Shown: positions 19,489 through 29,793, counted from the stretch's first letter. The stretch is DNA of 64,000 bases from Lachancea dasiensis (GCA_900074725.1 LT598458.1:682001-746000), one strand, 5' to 3'. Made by a program: numbers and translations. Notes: generated by a model from the letters alone, not told the origin.

Positions 19489-21732
19489 CTACTGAGTTAT
19501 CCTATCGGTGTCCAGTAATTCTGATAAAGCCGGCATGCGAATCTCTTGTGTGTTCATGGGGGTAAGAACGTGAGATGGCCCAGCGTTTCCTTGTATGCTA
19601 ACAATATGGTTCAGAAGAGGCGATTGGGCAGGCGTTAAATGCTGATCGGAGTCACCGTGCGAGTGAGCTTGTGGGGGAGGTAGAGGCATTTGAAGGTCAA
19701 CCCGATCGATTCGATCTTCAAGGTCGTCCAGATTATCAGTTTTGGCTGCCTGAGTTAGAGAAGTGTCCTTTTTACTCATTGCTTTGGAGTAGCTGGGAGG
19801 TGATAATAACCGAATATCTTGGTACGTGGGTGGAACTTCATCATCCCATGAAATGCCGAGTCCAGACCTTTCTGTAATGACCTGCCTAAACTGCATCCTC
19901 AGGACTCGAGCGGCACCAGTAGGTAACCCGACTATACGCTGAGCAGCAGAAACCTTACTGTTGCCTTGGGATACGACAGGCGTTAGGTTGTCGTCATTTT
20001 GTGAATCTGTGGGAATCGACTGTGTATTGCGTGCAGCAAGAATAGGAGAAACCTCTGCTAATCTTTGATCAGAGCTAGCAGTGGGCGTAAGTCCACTAGA
20101 GTTAGATCCCGTACCATGACCAGGATGTAAAGGTTGTCCATTAGCATATTGCAGCATCTCTTCAGCAACAATAACTTCCAGTATAAGGAGATGTTGGACA
20201 TAAATGCCCAGATGCGAGTCTTCAACATCACATGCAACAGTTACAGGTTGCTTAGAATGATCGGCCATCGAATGAAGACTGGAACCTCTTGTTACAGGGT
20301 TACTAACCCCAGAGTTGAGGCCCATACAATTAAGCTCTGTCACCATCTCAACCTTGCCTTGACCACTAAAGTCACTCTTCCAGCCGCTTTTGACCTCTCC
20401 ATGAGCTATAGTGCGCACCTCTTCAGTGAAAAGGGCAGTTTCTTGAGATAGGTCTTGTTGTACTATTTCATTGCGCATTCGCTCTTGCTCAGCAAGGATT
20501 TCTTGACGCATAGCATCGTCACTAGGGTGAACCAAACTGTTTGCATCATTGGTACTCTCCTCTTCATTTGTAGCCGCATTCTGTGGGACATTAGCATCCT
20601 CAGGTGCGCGAGTAATCGAAAAAGCTTCTTCAAGCGTGCATACCGAGGTTGTTACTTGAGGAGCTGCGTCATGTGTCCTCTTTGAAGGCTTGCCTTTCGC
20701 GGAATTCTTGCGAGTCTGAGAGGCAGCAACGTCCTTCTCCAATGACTTAAGTTTCGACTTGTGGACATTGCAAGTATTGAGTCGCACACGTCCCCTCTCC
20801 TCGAGTTTCCAATTTAGGCGACGCATTCTCCATCTTCTTCCCTCGGAGGAGATACCATCCAGCTTCAGCTCTAATGGGAAAGTTGATTTGGGATAGATGA
20901 TATTGGGGAGAACAGCTGTGACAACCAAATCTGTTGGTGGAAAAATTCTCATGGAGTTTCTGTCCGGACCCCGCAGTATACTTCTTGTTATAGGCACTGG
21001 GAGCCTCAAAATTGCTCTATTCTTAGAATTTACATTGTTGTCCTTGCCAATCACTGGCTTGTAGGTAGCTTCGGCAACTAGTTCGTATTTTACTTCTGTT
21101 TTAGAGTCAGAGCCCAGAGATACAGTAACCGGTACTGATCCCGGGATTAAATGGGAAAACGGGTAAACATGATCGCCGATTGGAATTTTAGTTTCCTTGA
21201 CAACAACGTCCCATCTTGCGAGCTCTGTAACTTTGGAGCAGCAATCCTTGCACGACTGAACCGCAGATAGTTCTGCAACAAATGGCTTAGCATACTGGAC
21301 TCTCTGTATTAGTGACAACGAGACACCTTGGACTGCGATTTCTGAATATTTAAAAGATGGCGGTGTCCTTGGGAGCTTGGGCGATGCTGATGGGCTCGCT
21401 GATGAGTTCTTGATAGACAGACTCGAAAGAGTTTGGGAGAGACTGTTCAAACTATGCACACTCTTTTTCTTATGCCCATGCGAGCTAACTGGTGTCAGTG
21501 GTTCGCTGTTTGCAATCACATCATCTGGATGTCGAACTCTCAATTTAAGGAGTCCACTCAGTAGCGTACCTGTGGATTCCATAGGGGGACCGTACAGTAC
21601 ACATGGCGGGGACTCGACATCTATTAAAAGTTCTACGAGACCTTCATTTCTCACATTACCTTCCGTGACATCCTTGGACGAGGTGGATGTCGATTTCTTA
21701 TCGCTCAAATGGCTCTTCTTCAAAAAAGTCAT
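19489..21732 (-). CDS. LDB19: Ldb19/Art1, arrestin-related Rsp5 adaptor
   Basis: The protein is 747 residues (S. cerevisiae has about 818). It is an alpha-arrestin that recruits the ubiquitin ligase Rsp5 to plasma-membrane transporters such as Can1, Mup1 and Fur4 and triggers their endocytosis. The N terminus has the Ldb19 signature LIDVESPPCVLYGPPMESTG, then the arrestin fold with ELARWDVVVKETKIPIGDH, ITRSILRGPDRNSMRIFPPT and YPKSTFPLELKLDG. Two PY motifs for Rsp5 WW domains lie near the C terminus: PPTY (Tyr637) and PPSY (Tyr648). Ser/Thr-rich linkers between these blocks are likely targets of the TORC1-controlled kinase Npr1, by analogy with S. cerevisiae. The ATG at 21730-21732 is used. 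It is convergent with PMT2, 150 bases apart. Confidence 0.93.
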   Translation of the reverse strand: MTFLKKSHLSDKKSTSTSSKDVTEGNVRNEGLVELLIDVESPPCVLYGPPMESTGTLLSGLLKLRVRHPDDVIANSEPLTPVSSHGHKKKSVHSLNSLSQTLSSLSIKNSSASPSASPKLPRTPPSFKYSEIAVQGVSLSLIQRVQYAKPFVAELSAVQSCKDCCSKVTELARWDVVVKETKIPIGDHVYPFSHLIPGSVPVTVSLGSDSKTEVKYELVAEATYKPVIGKDNNVNSKNRAILRLPVPITRSILRGPDRNSMRIFPPTDLVVTAVLPNIIYPKSTFPLELKLDGISSEGRRWRMRRLNWKLEERGRVRLNTCNVHKSKLKSLEKDVAASQTRKNSAKGKPSKRTHDAAPQVTTSVCTLEEAFSITRAPEDANVPQNAATNEEESTNDANSLVHPSDDAMRQEILAEQERMRNEIVQQDLSQETALFTEEVRTIAHGEVKSGWKSDFSGQGKVEMVTELNCMGLNSGVSNPVTRGSSLHSMADHSKQPVTVACDVEDSHLGIYVQHLLILEVIVAEEMLQYANGQPLHPGHGTGSNSSGLTPTASSDQRLAEVSPILAARNTQSIPTDSQNDDNLTPVVSQGNSKVSAAQRIVGLPTGAARVLRMQFRQVITERSGLGISWDDEVPPTYQDIRLLSPPSYSKAMSKKDTSLTQAAKTDNLDDLEDRIDRVDLQMPLPPPQAHSHGDSDQHLTPAQSPLLNHIVSIQGNAGPSHVLTPMNTQEIRMPALSELLDTDRITQ

Positions 21733-22081
21733 TGACTCACAAATCTCTGTTTCAGCCGAAAATTGCAGAACCTACAGCTGCTGGTGGATCAACAGTTGAA
21801 TAAATGCCCAGACCTGGTCGCTTGCACTTTTTGGCCCTTTATAAACCAAGATAGGATCTCAACTGTCTGATGAGTTATGGTCATCAAGTTCAGATTGTTC
21901 AAGCTCCTGCGAACTTGAAATTAAACGTAGATAATGATCCAATTGCAGATCGCTCAGGGTCAAGTCACATTCACGAGAAGTATATATAATTTTACTTGAA
22001 GATAATACCATGGAGGTTTATCTTTGGATCCCTCCTCTCGATCGAAAAACGCCTGTATCCGTCTAATTGTAAGCGGATCCT
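21733..22081. promoter_or_regulatory. LDB19 promoter region
   Basis: This 349-base interval precedes LDB19 and follows the end of the zinc-cluster gene; both are on the minus strand. A TATATATA run lies at 21981-21988, about 250 bases before the LDB19 start. No other site stands out. Confidence 0.45.
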
Positions 22082-24625
22082 TTATATAAAGTCTGTCCAT
22101 GTGTAGTCTCCATCGAGCATATTCTGTATAGTTGAGTCGTCATCAAACAATAAGATTGGATTTAAGGACTGGTCCAATGGGTTTTCCGGGACCTGCAGCA
22201 TATTCGTGACTGAAAAGTCACCCGTGGTAGGGAAAAATCCCTGAGATTCATGAGCGCCGAGAGCCGCGCTCACGAAACCAGAAAATTTCTCCCAGTCTGC
22301 AGTGGAATAGTCTATACAAGCGGGGATGTCGGTCACATCCATCATTTCATTGAGGCGACTGGAAACACCTGGGTTGATTTCATTCCGGATAATCTGCATG
22401 GCATATTCGAGGAAGAGAAACTGTTTGAACGAGGTGAAATACGTGTTGGAAAGCGTGTTAGATCCCAGGTTGACCATTTTTTGAACATATTGGAAAATAG
22501 AATACGAAATAGAGTCAATGATAGAGACTTTGTAATCGATCTGCCCTTCAAGACTGGGCCTATTCTTGGTTTGCCATCGGAATCCCTTAAGCTCTTCTTT
22601 GACACGAAGGACAGTGAGGATCACCCCGATAAGGTAATAAGCAACTCGGAATACACCATTTTGGACTAGTTGATTAATAATATAACGATGGTCGGGTAGC
22701 ACTCGGCCCTCGTTACTGTCACCAGCTGTTCTCATATATGTTTGCAATATGTCGCCTAATTCAAGTGCACTTTCGAAACACTCCTCTGTGACTTTCCTGA
22801 ATGTCAGACTCAACCATTCCGATTTCCCTATTGACAGCCTTATCTGATCTTCTATGTTACAGACGACAGATGCCCGTATTGCCAGAAAATAGATTCTTGC
22901 TATGACATTCACTTTGAAATACAATGCATTACGCATGCCTTGAAGCACCTTTCGATCAGCATGTGCGCCAACCAGGCCATTCACCTCAGAAAGTGGGCAA
23001 CATGACTGAAGCTCATACTCCAGCCATCGAATCTTCGGATATATATCATCAATGTCACTTCCCTCCCTCAACTGAAGGGACAGCCTGTCAAGCACGCTCA
23101 TCTTGCCAAAAATATGCAATTGCTTGTGGAGCACCTTATGAATCTCAATTTCCGTATCGTCCTCATAGTATTTCTCGATGTCTTCTTCCTTGGGAGCCAT
23201 ATGTGCATAATCCACACCAAGGAATAAGAAATTTCCCCGTAAATACATATCGGATCGTAGTAGAATAAGCGTGCCCATCCAAAGCTTTGCTCTGAAGTGG
23301 AGAAAATATCTGGTTCTCTCGTCAGTTCCCTGATGATGATCGGCCTCTATACAATCTCGATATAAACCGATCTTGAATGCATGTTTTATAATCAATGTCA
23401 TTAGCATATCTCTTATCGAGCCTGCCATCACATCTCCCTCGGTTGGAAAATATAACAAAGCCCATCTCATGAGAATAAGGCATGATAAGATATCCTCATT
23501 GGTTTTGTGCGAGAGAGTTATCAAATGCGCCAAGCACTTTTGGGCAATTCTAATAAAGTGATTTGAAATCTCAACTTCAAAGCTTATATTCACTAGCATC
23601 ATGGCGGTGTATGAAATCCGCATGAGGACCAGAAGAATTGCGAGACAGCCGGTTTTGCGAGCAAAATCTTGATGATCACCAATGTTCAATCCAACTACCA
23701 CACCAGAAGGCGAATATTGAATGCTTTGTAGAACAGTGCTCAGTACTCGAGTCTTATCAATGTAAGGCACTAAGGGATAGACATTCTCCATGTAATACGA
23801 AAGTAGACGATCAATGTTCTTCTTCGAAGGTAAAATATTGATTATCTCATCAATCAACTCTTGTGGGGTGGTTTTTGAAGAGTGAAATTCCAAGTCAATT
23901 GGCTCGAACAAAGCTTTTTTGCTAACCCCATCGCCTTTGCCTAAGAGACAGCGCCGAATTGCATCCACAGCCTCCGGCGAGAGATCCTGTGAATTCATGG
24001 TGTTCTTTCTGAGTATTTCGCGAATTTCTGGAGCAAGAAACAAGACCTGAACAACAGAATCTAGTTCGTCGGAGTGCGGATCGATGTCATCTCCAACCGA
24101 CTGGACAATCTTCCCAACCACGTAGTTCAACGGTTTATAAGATTTCGTCACAAACTTCAAAAAATGATTCAATCTCTTGTGCTTCTGGATCATACCCATG
24201 TCGGAGAATGGTTTGTGGTCGCACTTGAAAATGCTTGTCAGCGAATTGGGCTGTAAACCATCAAAAAAGTTCACTTTAACCGGCTGCTTGTAAAGATCAT
24301 TACGCCAGCCTCTGTTCCCGAGCTGCTCACTTTTCAAACCCTGACGTAGGTCTTTAAACTTATGCTCGAGTTCATCCAAGCGTTCACCCAGTGAATATGC
24401 CTTGCCGACTGAATATCTCTTTTCCAATTGATCCGCGTAATCGTAGACGCATTCTGCATGTAACTTTGCACAGGTCCCACACGTAGGCTGTACTCTATCG
24501 CACTTGATTTTGCGTCTGCGGCAATTTCGACACACCAACGATAGTCTGACTCTGGTCTTTCTAGCTTTGCGAGCGGGTTCCGAGGATCTGGTAGAGCTGG
24601 GACTCTTGTAGCCACTATCTGTCAT
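22082..24625 (-). CDS. Zn(2)Cys(6) zinc-cluster transcription regulator
   Basis: The protein is 847 residues. Its N terminus holds a canonical fungal binuclear zinc cluster: Cys32, 35, 42, 49, 52 and 59 (spacing C-x2-C-x6-C-x6-C-x2-C-x6-C), with the basic run RRRKIKCDR. A short linker and a predicted coiled-coil dimerisation helix follow at about residues 68-95 (LGERLDELEHKFKDLRQ). The remaining 700 residues are helical and look like the fungal-specific middle homology region (for example LLSYYMENVYPLVPYIDK, and AKLWMGTLILLRSDMYLRGN). The C-terminal 50 residues are acidic and aromatic and could activate transcription. No regulator lies at this place in S. cerevisiae. I cannot name an ortholog with confidence; Oaf- or Hap1-type factors are the nearest in general style. 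Targets cannot be inferred from the sequence. Confidence 0.9.
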   Translation of the reverse strand: MTDSGYKSPSSTRSSEPARKARKTRVRLSLVCRNCRRRKIKCDRVQPTCGTCAKLHAECVYDYADQLEKRYSVGKAYSLGERLDELEHKFKDLRQGLKSEQLGNRGWRNDLYKQPVKVNFFDGLQPNSLTSIFKCDHKPFSDMGMIQKHKRLNHFLKFVTKSYKPLNYVVGKIVQSVGDDIDPHSDELDSVVQVLFLAPEIREILRKNTMNSQDLSPEAVDAIRRCLLGKGDGVSKKALFEPIDLEFHSSKTTPQELIDEIINILPSKKNIDRLLSYYMENVYPLVPYIDKTRVLSTVLQSIQYSPSGVVVGLNIGDHQDFARKTGCLAILLVLMRISYTAMMLVNISFEVEISNHFIRIAQKCLAHLITLSHKTNEDILSCLILMRWALLYFPTEGDVMAGSIRDMLMTLIIKHAFKIGLYRDCIEADHHQGTDERTRYFLHFRAKLWMGTLILLRSDMYLRGNFLFLGVDYAHMAPKEEDIEKYYEDDTEIEIHKVLHKQLHIFGKMSVLDRLSLQLREGSDIDDIYPKIRWLEYELQSCCPLSEVNGLVGAHADRKVLQGMRNALYFKVNVIARIYFLAIRASVVCNIEDQIRLSIGKSEWLSLTFRKVTEECFESALELGDILQTYMRTAGDSNEGRVLPDHRYIINQLVQNGVFRVAYYLIGVILTVLRVKEELKGFRWQTKNRPSLEGQIDYKVSIIDSISYSIFQYVQKMVNLGSNTLSNTYFTSFKQFLFLEYAMQIIRNEINPGVSSRLNEMMDVTDIPACIDYSTADWEKFSGFVSAALGAHESQGFFPTTGDFSVTNMLQVPENPLDQSLNPILLFDDDSTIQNMLDGDYTWTDFI

Positions 24626-25422
24626 TGCGCGAGCAACTCAAGCGGAAGAAACTAAGCCGTGGAACTAAGAGGGCCAAATTAGCTCCTGGTATTATGTGAC
24701 TGAAACACTAGAGTTACTCCGAGAGTGTACTCATACCAGCAAAAAAAAACACAACTGGGCAATAATATGAATGAGTTACTGCATTTTTTTTTTCGCTGCT
24801 CAGACTGATAGCTGTTGGGTTTCTTTCCAATCTTTGATCTCGTCAACTTGATAGAAAATGGCTCCGGTTAAAGGTTATTACATATCCGTTGCCATTTTAG
24901 ACGAAGTCTGCATAGAAAACCGGGGGCAGAAGTGCTCTCGTAATACCTGGTCCATTATTTTGAGGCCTACTACTGATCTACATTTACGTCTAGTTCAATA
25001 ATTTTAAAGGGCTGATGGACTGCGTAGAAAAGTCACTTCTTACTTCTTCGAGAACAAATCTACAGGTAACAATTTATTCCTCGATTGTAAAATCATGCCA
25101 GAGAAGGTCTCATGATCAGTGAATACTTGCTCTTCATCGCAGTGAACGCTCATGCTACCTTTTCTGGGCACAACTAGACCTACTGCGCCGCGATTGAGCG
25201 TTGAATCCGAAAAACACATCTACCAAAACTAGAACTCGAAATTAATTTGAACCATGGCCTGGAGCTCCATATTGTTTTGAAGAATGATGCTTATTTGAAG
25301 AACTTCACTGAGTTCTAAACTTATGGCACGAGATGCTTGCTTAAACGTGTAAAGAGATAAAGGTATAGCGGTAAACAGTTGTAGTATGCTCGAGATCAAG
25401 AAACAAACATTGCTTAATACAT

Positions 25423-25428
25423 ACGCGT
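25423..25428. promoter_or_regulatory. Candidate MBF (MCB) site upstream of LTE1
   Basis: ACGCGT is the core MluI cell-cycle box bound by MBF (Mbp1-Swi6) in budding yeast. It lies 112 bases before the LTE1 start. A single 6-mer is weak evidence. Confidence 0.35.
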
Positions 25429-25435
25429 TTAGCGC

Positions 25436-25507
25436 GAGGGAGAGAGAGAGAGATATAGAGAGAGAGAGAGAGAGATATAGAGAGAGAGAGAGGAAAGAGA
25501 GAGGAAA
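25436..25507 (+). repeat. GA microsatellite with ATAT interruptions
   Basis: About 72 bases of GA dinucleotides are interrupted twice by GATATAGA and end in GGAAAGAGAGAGGAAAG. The tract is a purine-only strand apart from the interruptions and lies 33 bases before the LTE1 ATG, so it is likely to be in the promoter or leader. Length is expected to vary between strains. Confidence 0.9.
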
Positions 25508-25539
25508 GCCCGACAGCCATTTTAACTAGTATCCTGAAC

Positions 25540-28500
25540 ATGGATCAACATGCCAGCCCCAATAAAAGAGGAGATAGCATGAATGTATTCAGCCAAGCAG
25601 AATATTACCCAATGCCGAGTGAATCCAAGATCAGCTATTCACGAAGAAATAATAATAATCTGATAATCCGCACAGACTTGCATGCACTGATCGTTAAGCT
25701 AACATCTCCGGTGGATTCTATAGACTATCCGTTTTTGTCTGATTTTTTTCTGTCCTATAGAAAATTCATAGCTCCGGAGGGCCTACTAAAGCTCTTAGAG
25801 AGCAGACTTAAGTGGGCTTTCAATGAATGCATGTGCACAGATGGTGACCGACAGAAGATTGGCAAGGTGGCGTCAGTACGAACGTTTGTGCTACTCAGAC
25901 ACTGGCTCCTCAATTACTTCGCCCAGGATTTTTTGGCAAATGCGCCTTTAAGACGACAATTTGTTCGAGCAGTTAATGCACTGCGCTGGGATGAATCACT
26001 CAATACTCCAAAACTCATTCATGGTATTGTGGTCAACATAAAAAAATCATGGGTGTTTTGCCTGAAGCTTATGTGGGAAGATGTAGCCGAAAGCCATTGC
26101 CCACAAAGTGCTGAAGAATGGCTCGATTTTAAAATTCAAAATATTGAGTCAGAAACCTTCGCAGGTAATAACGGCAAAAGACTTAGCCTCTACGCTCTAC
26201 AGAGCTCACAAAATCCAGAGTTCCGAAACCGCAGCGTTTTGTCGTTATACACTGGCCAAGATAAGTTCCAACTTCCAGAGTCAAATACCAACATGAATGC
26301 TAAGGTGGGCTTTAAAACCAAAGATCGGACGGCCAGCATGTTTCTATTTCCTCAGGACAACTTGCTGTCAGCAAAAGTGAGGGCCTCAGGCGAAGACGGT
26401 AATCAAAAACCCGGGAATACTGGCCTCGTTGTACCCAATAGCACTAGCGTGTCGAACGTAATCAAAGATCTGCATGTTCCCCCAACCCCTTCTGTGGACA
26501 AAGTTATACCGCCCACACCGGCCAAAGATGTTGAGTTTATTCTTAGGTCTTCATTTCTTCCGTCACAGGGCCCAAAAAAAGATAATATCACTGCCAAACA
26601 CAGCAACCCAGCTCCCGGGATGATGGGGCTTCTTTCCAAGTGGAGGCGAAATCACAATATTCGGTCAGCAAACTTGAAATTAAAAGAACAATCACCTAGC
26701 CTTGAAATTGAGAATTTCATCAAGCTAGTATTTTCTATAACCTCTCTCGAAAACAGGGAAGAAGAACAGAGTAAGCCTGTAGTCAGTGATTCTGCCAAAT
26801 TTGATATTCTAAGTGCGAGGACCATTGATGAGGTAGAATTCTTCATTACTGTCGAAAATGAGCTGCTTTCGAAGGTCTGTAAGCACGATGGTGGGCCCCC
26901 ATTTCAAGAGCAAGTCCCTTTTAGTCGGTCGCCGAGTAGCGTCGAAGGTGTGAGTGTTATGGATAACTTGAATCTTTATAAAACAGTTAGTCACATTGCT
27001 TCATCCGTTGTCTCACTGTCAAAAACTTCACAACAACATCAGCTCACTTCACCGTCTTTTGCGGCTAGAGAAAGGCGATTGGTGAACAGTACTGATTGTT
27101 TCTTCAGAAATGATAAATCTGCCCCGAGAGTTTTGGGAGGACCTCTGCGATCAAATACAAAGTCACCCGTGGACATCGAAGATCGGCCCCGGAAACTGGT
27201 TTTTCACGAGACAAGAAGAGACGGGCCCATGATAAGAAATGAACCCAGCTCACAAATTGGCACAGACAATCGAAACATAACAGGGTTAGGTATATCTGAT
27301 GCTCAAATGGTCCCCAATTTCTCTAGCGAAAGACGAATATCACCATCTCGGCCCATGCGGATATCATCTAGCATTGCTGAGGTTGATGACACCTTCTCCC
27401 AACAAAATCAATTCCCAACCTTAGATAATAGCAATCATGAGATTGCTGCTATTGACGACTTTCCAATCGTCAAGAGGAAGGAGGGCGTGCAAAATTTACG
27501 AGAGTTCAATTTTGAAGAAAGTACTGAATCGGGCATCGAAAGAAAAGAAATCTTCTCCAGTCCAATTGAACCCCAGTCTGGAGAAGATGCCATTCAAGCT
27601 TCAAATGGACCGCACGATTTGGGTGATGGCAGTGATTTAGATGAGGATACTTCTAGCTTTTTCACCTCCAATGATGAAATCAGCATACGTGAGGAATCCA
27701 AGCACTTTACTCCTGCATCTTCCATGGGCCAAAGGTCCGTTACCAATAGCAGTGGTCGTATTAGTATCATGGGGCATAGCAATCGGAGCCATGGTAGATC
27801 ACCATCAACCGATCAACACAACTTCACGGTCAAGTGTGATGCCTATTCAAAGCTAGAAAATGTTTTACTGCTTAACGAAGAAAAGGTCCGTAATTTACAA
27901 GTAGAGACTGGTCGACTAGCAACTGCAAGCGAAGAGCAAAATGAGCTTAGAGAGTCTACCTCTTCGTTGGTTTCATCGGTACCTACCGAAAAGTTATTCT
28001 TACCTAAGGACTCAAGTCCGCGCACAACACTCGCAAAGGACAATCAAGTCGGGGAACCCTTAACTTTTGAAAGTAAAGTTATTCGCTTGTCATCAGTTCC
28101 GAGCATCCGCTCCATTGTTAGCGGTGAATCAATTACGTCTTTACAGAGCGCGGGAACGTTTGATAAACAAGATGGCAAAGTCAGCCGAACTTCTGGCTGC
28201 CTTGATTTCGTTCAAATCAACAATTCATCTCTATCGGCTCCTGATGGTGCTGGCCCGGATACCAACAAGTATCTTTTCTCACCTGACTCAGAGAGTGTGG
28301 ACTATGCCTCGCCAGAAAAGAACGTTAATAATCTTAGAAACAAGTTTATCGGCTTTAGGGGTAGCCAAACGCAATCTGATGGCGAGCTGAAAACCAACGA
28401 AGCTGATGAACAATTTGAGGAACAACATTTAGACGAACTTTATCAAGAAAAACACGAAAACGAGCACCATAGGCGCACTGTAACACCGATAGTTTCACCT

Positions 28501-29625
28501 TACAAAGGTGAGGATAGCCGCATGAACAAGTTCGCCGCGATCACAGACGAATCACTTCACGGAGATCCCATTAATGTGGCCTTAATGAAGCTTGAGGGAA
28601 CGTTCCACCGTCAACAACCCAAAGCAGAAGAAGAAAATGTTCAAATAGAAGAATTATGTCGCAGGAGGCTATCCGATTTGACAACAAAACAACGAAACTC
28701 TTTCTTAATCACAAGGCGGCGACAGGTTAAGAGCGAACTGCCAGCTCATTCAAATGTCGTTACTGTCGATGCAGACTCAAGAGCTACCGAGGTAAAAGTT
28801 ACAGAATTATTACAAAAATACCGGTTACAGGACAATAGACTGCTTGTCTCAAATGCCGACCAACATATCCCTTTCATTTTGATGTACGACTCCAAATCAA
28901 TAGCCGAACAACTGACACTTATAGAGAGGGAAATTTTGAAGGAAATCGATTGGAAAGATTTGCTTGATCTTAAAATGAGTCGTAAAAGTCCAACTGTCAC
29001 AAGTTGGCTTCAGTTGTTGTTGAAAAATGTCGAGCTATCTGGGATTGATTTGGCTATCGCTAGATTTAACTTAACGGTGGATTGGATTGTTTCTGAGATT
29101 GTCCTGACTACCGATAATAGGCTCCGGAGAAATACTATTCAAAGGTTCATTCACGTTGCTGATCACTGCAAAAAGTATCAAAATTACAATACTCTGATGC
29201 AAATTGTACTCGCCCTGAGCTCCCTAGTTGTACAAAGTTTTAGAGACGCATGGAGGCTCATTAAGCCTGGAGACGTTTTAATTTGGGAGTCTCTCAAAAA
29301 AATTCCGTCTTTGGAGAAAAACTATCATCACATTCGGATGCTTCTAAATGATATTGATCCTATAAAGGGCTGCGTTCCATTCATTGTCGTGTACCTTTCT
29401 GACTTGACACTTAACTCCGAGAAGAACAATTGGATATCACAGGATCAAGTGCTGAATTACAGTAAGTTCCAAACAAACGTTCAAATAGTCAAAAATTTCA
29501 TACAACGCGCTCAGTGGTCGAAATTTTATGACTTCAAGATAGAGGAGGAATTGTTAAGCAAATGCGTTTACATAAGTTGTCTTTCACAAGATGAAATAGC
29601 ACATGTTACGCAAAATTTGCTTTAA
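25540..29625 (+). CDS. LTE1: Lte1, mitotic-exit regulator with Ras-GEF domains
   Basis: The protein is 1361 residues (S. cerevisiae has 1435). Lte1 sits at the bud cortex and promotes mitotic exit by keeping the Kin4 checkpoint kinase from acting on the bud-directed spindle pole. A Ras-GEF N-terminal domain covers about residues 25-150 (LHALIVKLTSPVDSIDYPFL; VRTFVLLRHWLLNYFAQDFL). A long Ser-rich, poorly conserved middle part follows, with scattered conserved blocks (PPTPAKDVEFIL; KFDILSARTIDEVEFF). The Cdc25-type GEF domain is at about 1100-1350 (QRFIHVADHCKKYQNYNTLM; CVPFIVVYLSDL). The first ATG is at 25540, but alignment to S. cerevisiae Lte1 favours the Met at codon 14 (25579, MNVFSQAEYYP) as the equivalent start. 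LTE1 precedes MAK16 and DRS2, as in S. cerevisiae. Confidence 0.95.
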   Translation: MDQHASPNKRGDSMNVFSQAEYYPMPSESKISYSRRNNNNLIIRTDLHALIVKLTSPVDSIDYPFLSDFFLSYRKFIAPEGLLKLLESRLKWAFNECMCTDGDRQKIGKVASVRTFVLLRHWLLNYFAQDFLANAPLRRQFVRAVNALRWDESLNTPKLIHGIVVNIKKSWVFCLKLMWEDVAESHCPQSAEEWLDFKIQNIESETFAGNNGKRLSLYALQSSQNPEFRNRSVLSLYTGQDKFQLPESNTNMNAKVGFKTKDRTASMFLFPQDNLLSAKVRASGEDGNQKPGNTGLVVPNSTSVSNVIKDLHVPPTPSVDKVIPPTPAKDVEFILRSSFLPSQGPKKDNITAKHSNPAPGMMGLLSKWRRNHNIRSANLKLKEQSPSLEIENFIKLVFSITSLENREEEQSKPVVSDSAKFDILSARTIDEVEFFITVENELLSKVCKHDGGPPFQEQVPFSRSPSSVEGVSVMDNLNLYKTVSHIASSVVSLSKTSQQHQLTSPSFAARERRLVNSTDCFFRNDKSAPRVLGGPLRSNTKSPVDIEDRPRKLVFHETRRDGPMIRNEPSSQIGTDNRNITGLGISDAQMVPNFSSERRISPSRPMRISSSIAEVDDTFSQQNQFPTLDNSNHEIAAIDDFPIVKRKEGVQNLREFNFEESTESGIERKEIFSSPIEPQSGEDAIQASNGPHDLGDGSDLDEDTSSFFTSNDEISIREESKHFTPASSMGQRSVTNSSGRISIMGHSNRSHGRSPSTDQHNFTVKCDAYSKLENVLLLNEEKVRNLQVETGRLATASEEQNELRESTSSLVSSVPTEKLFLPKDSSPRTTLAKDNQVGEPLTFESKVIRLSSVPSIRSIVSGESITSLQSAGTFDKQDGKVSRTSGCLDFVQINNSSLSAPDGAGPDTNKYLFSPDSESVDYASPEKNVNNLRNKFIGFRGSQTQSDGELKTNEADEQFEEQHLDELYQEKHENEHHRRTVTPIVSPYKGEDSRMNKFAAITDESLHGDPINVALMKLEGTFHRQQPKAEEENVQIEELCRRRLSDLTTKQRNSFLITRRRQVKSELPAHSNVVTVDADSRATEVKVTELLQKYRLQDNRLLVSNADQHIPFILMYDSKSIAEQLTLIEREILKEIDWKDLLDLKMSRKSPTVTSWLQLLLKNVELSGIDLAIARFNLTVDWIVSEIVLTTDNRLRRNTIQRFIHVADHCKKYQNYNTLMQIVLALSSLVVQSFRDAWRLIKPGDVLIWESLKKIPSLEKNYHHIRMLLNDIDPIKGCVPFIVVYLSDLTLNSEKNNWISQDQVLNYSKFQTNVQIVKNFIQRAQWSKFYDFKIEEELLSKCVYISCLSQDEIAHVTQNLL

Positions 29626-29780
29626 TCACCACATATGCGACTTGAGGCCATCAGAAGTTAGTCGCCTAGAGTTTTGGTAGCCATAATATGCTCGTTTTGA
29701 AATATACTTCAAATGCTCAATATATTCTGGCCGCTTGACTCACAGCTGATAAAATATCGCGTTTTCCACATTTGCATCAT

Positions 29781-29793
29781 CTCATCTCATCGC
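29781..29793 (-). promoter_or_regulatory. PAC element (distal, reverse orientation) upstream of MAK16
   Basis: CTCATCTCATCGC is the exact reverse complement of the PAC core GCGATGAGATGAG. It lies about 180 bases before the MAK16 start. PAC elements bind Dot6/Tod6 and control ribosome-biogenesis genes in yeast. Confidence 0.75.

Larger units (their letters stand above)
24626..25539. other. Divergent interval between the zinc-cluster gene and LTE1
   Basis: This 914-base interval contains promoters for both flanking genes. It includes an ACGCGT site at 25423-25428 and a GA-rich simple repeat at 25436-25507 that runs almost to the LTE1 start. A 47-codon ATG frame at 24858-25001 has no recognisable similarity. 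Confidence 0.5.

Noticed and set aside
21733-21739. Gcn4-type TGACTCA next to the LDB19 start
   Set aside because: It lies immediately before the ATG, where an activator site is unlikely to work.
24858-25001. 47-codon ATG frame in the LTE1 upstream region
   Set aside because: Too short and without similarity; length is within chance.
25341-25541. 66-codon frame on the minus strand across the GA tract
   Set aside because: It is translation of a simple repeat (Leu-Ser runs) and lacks any other support.
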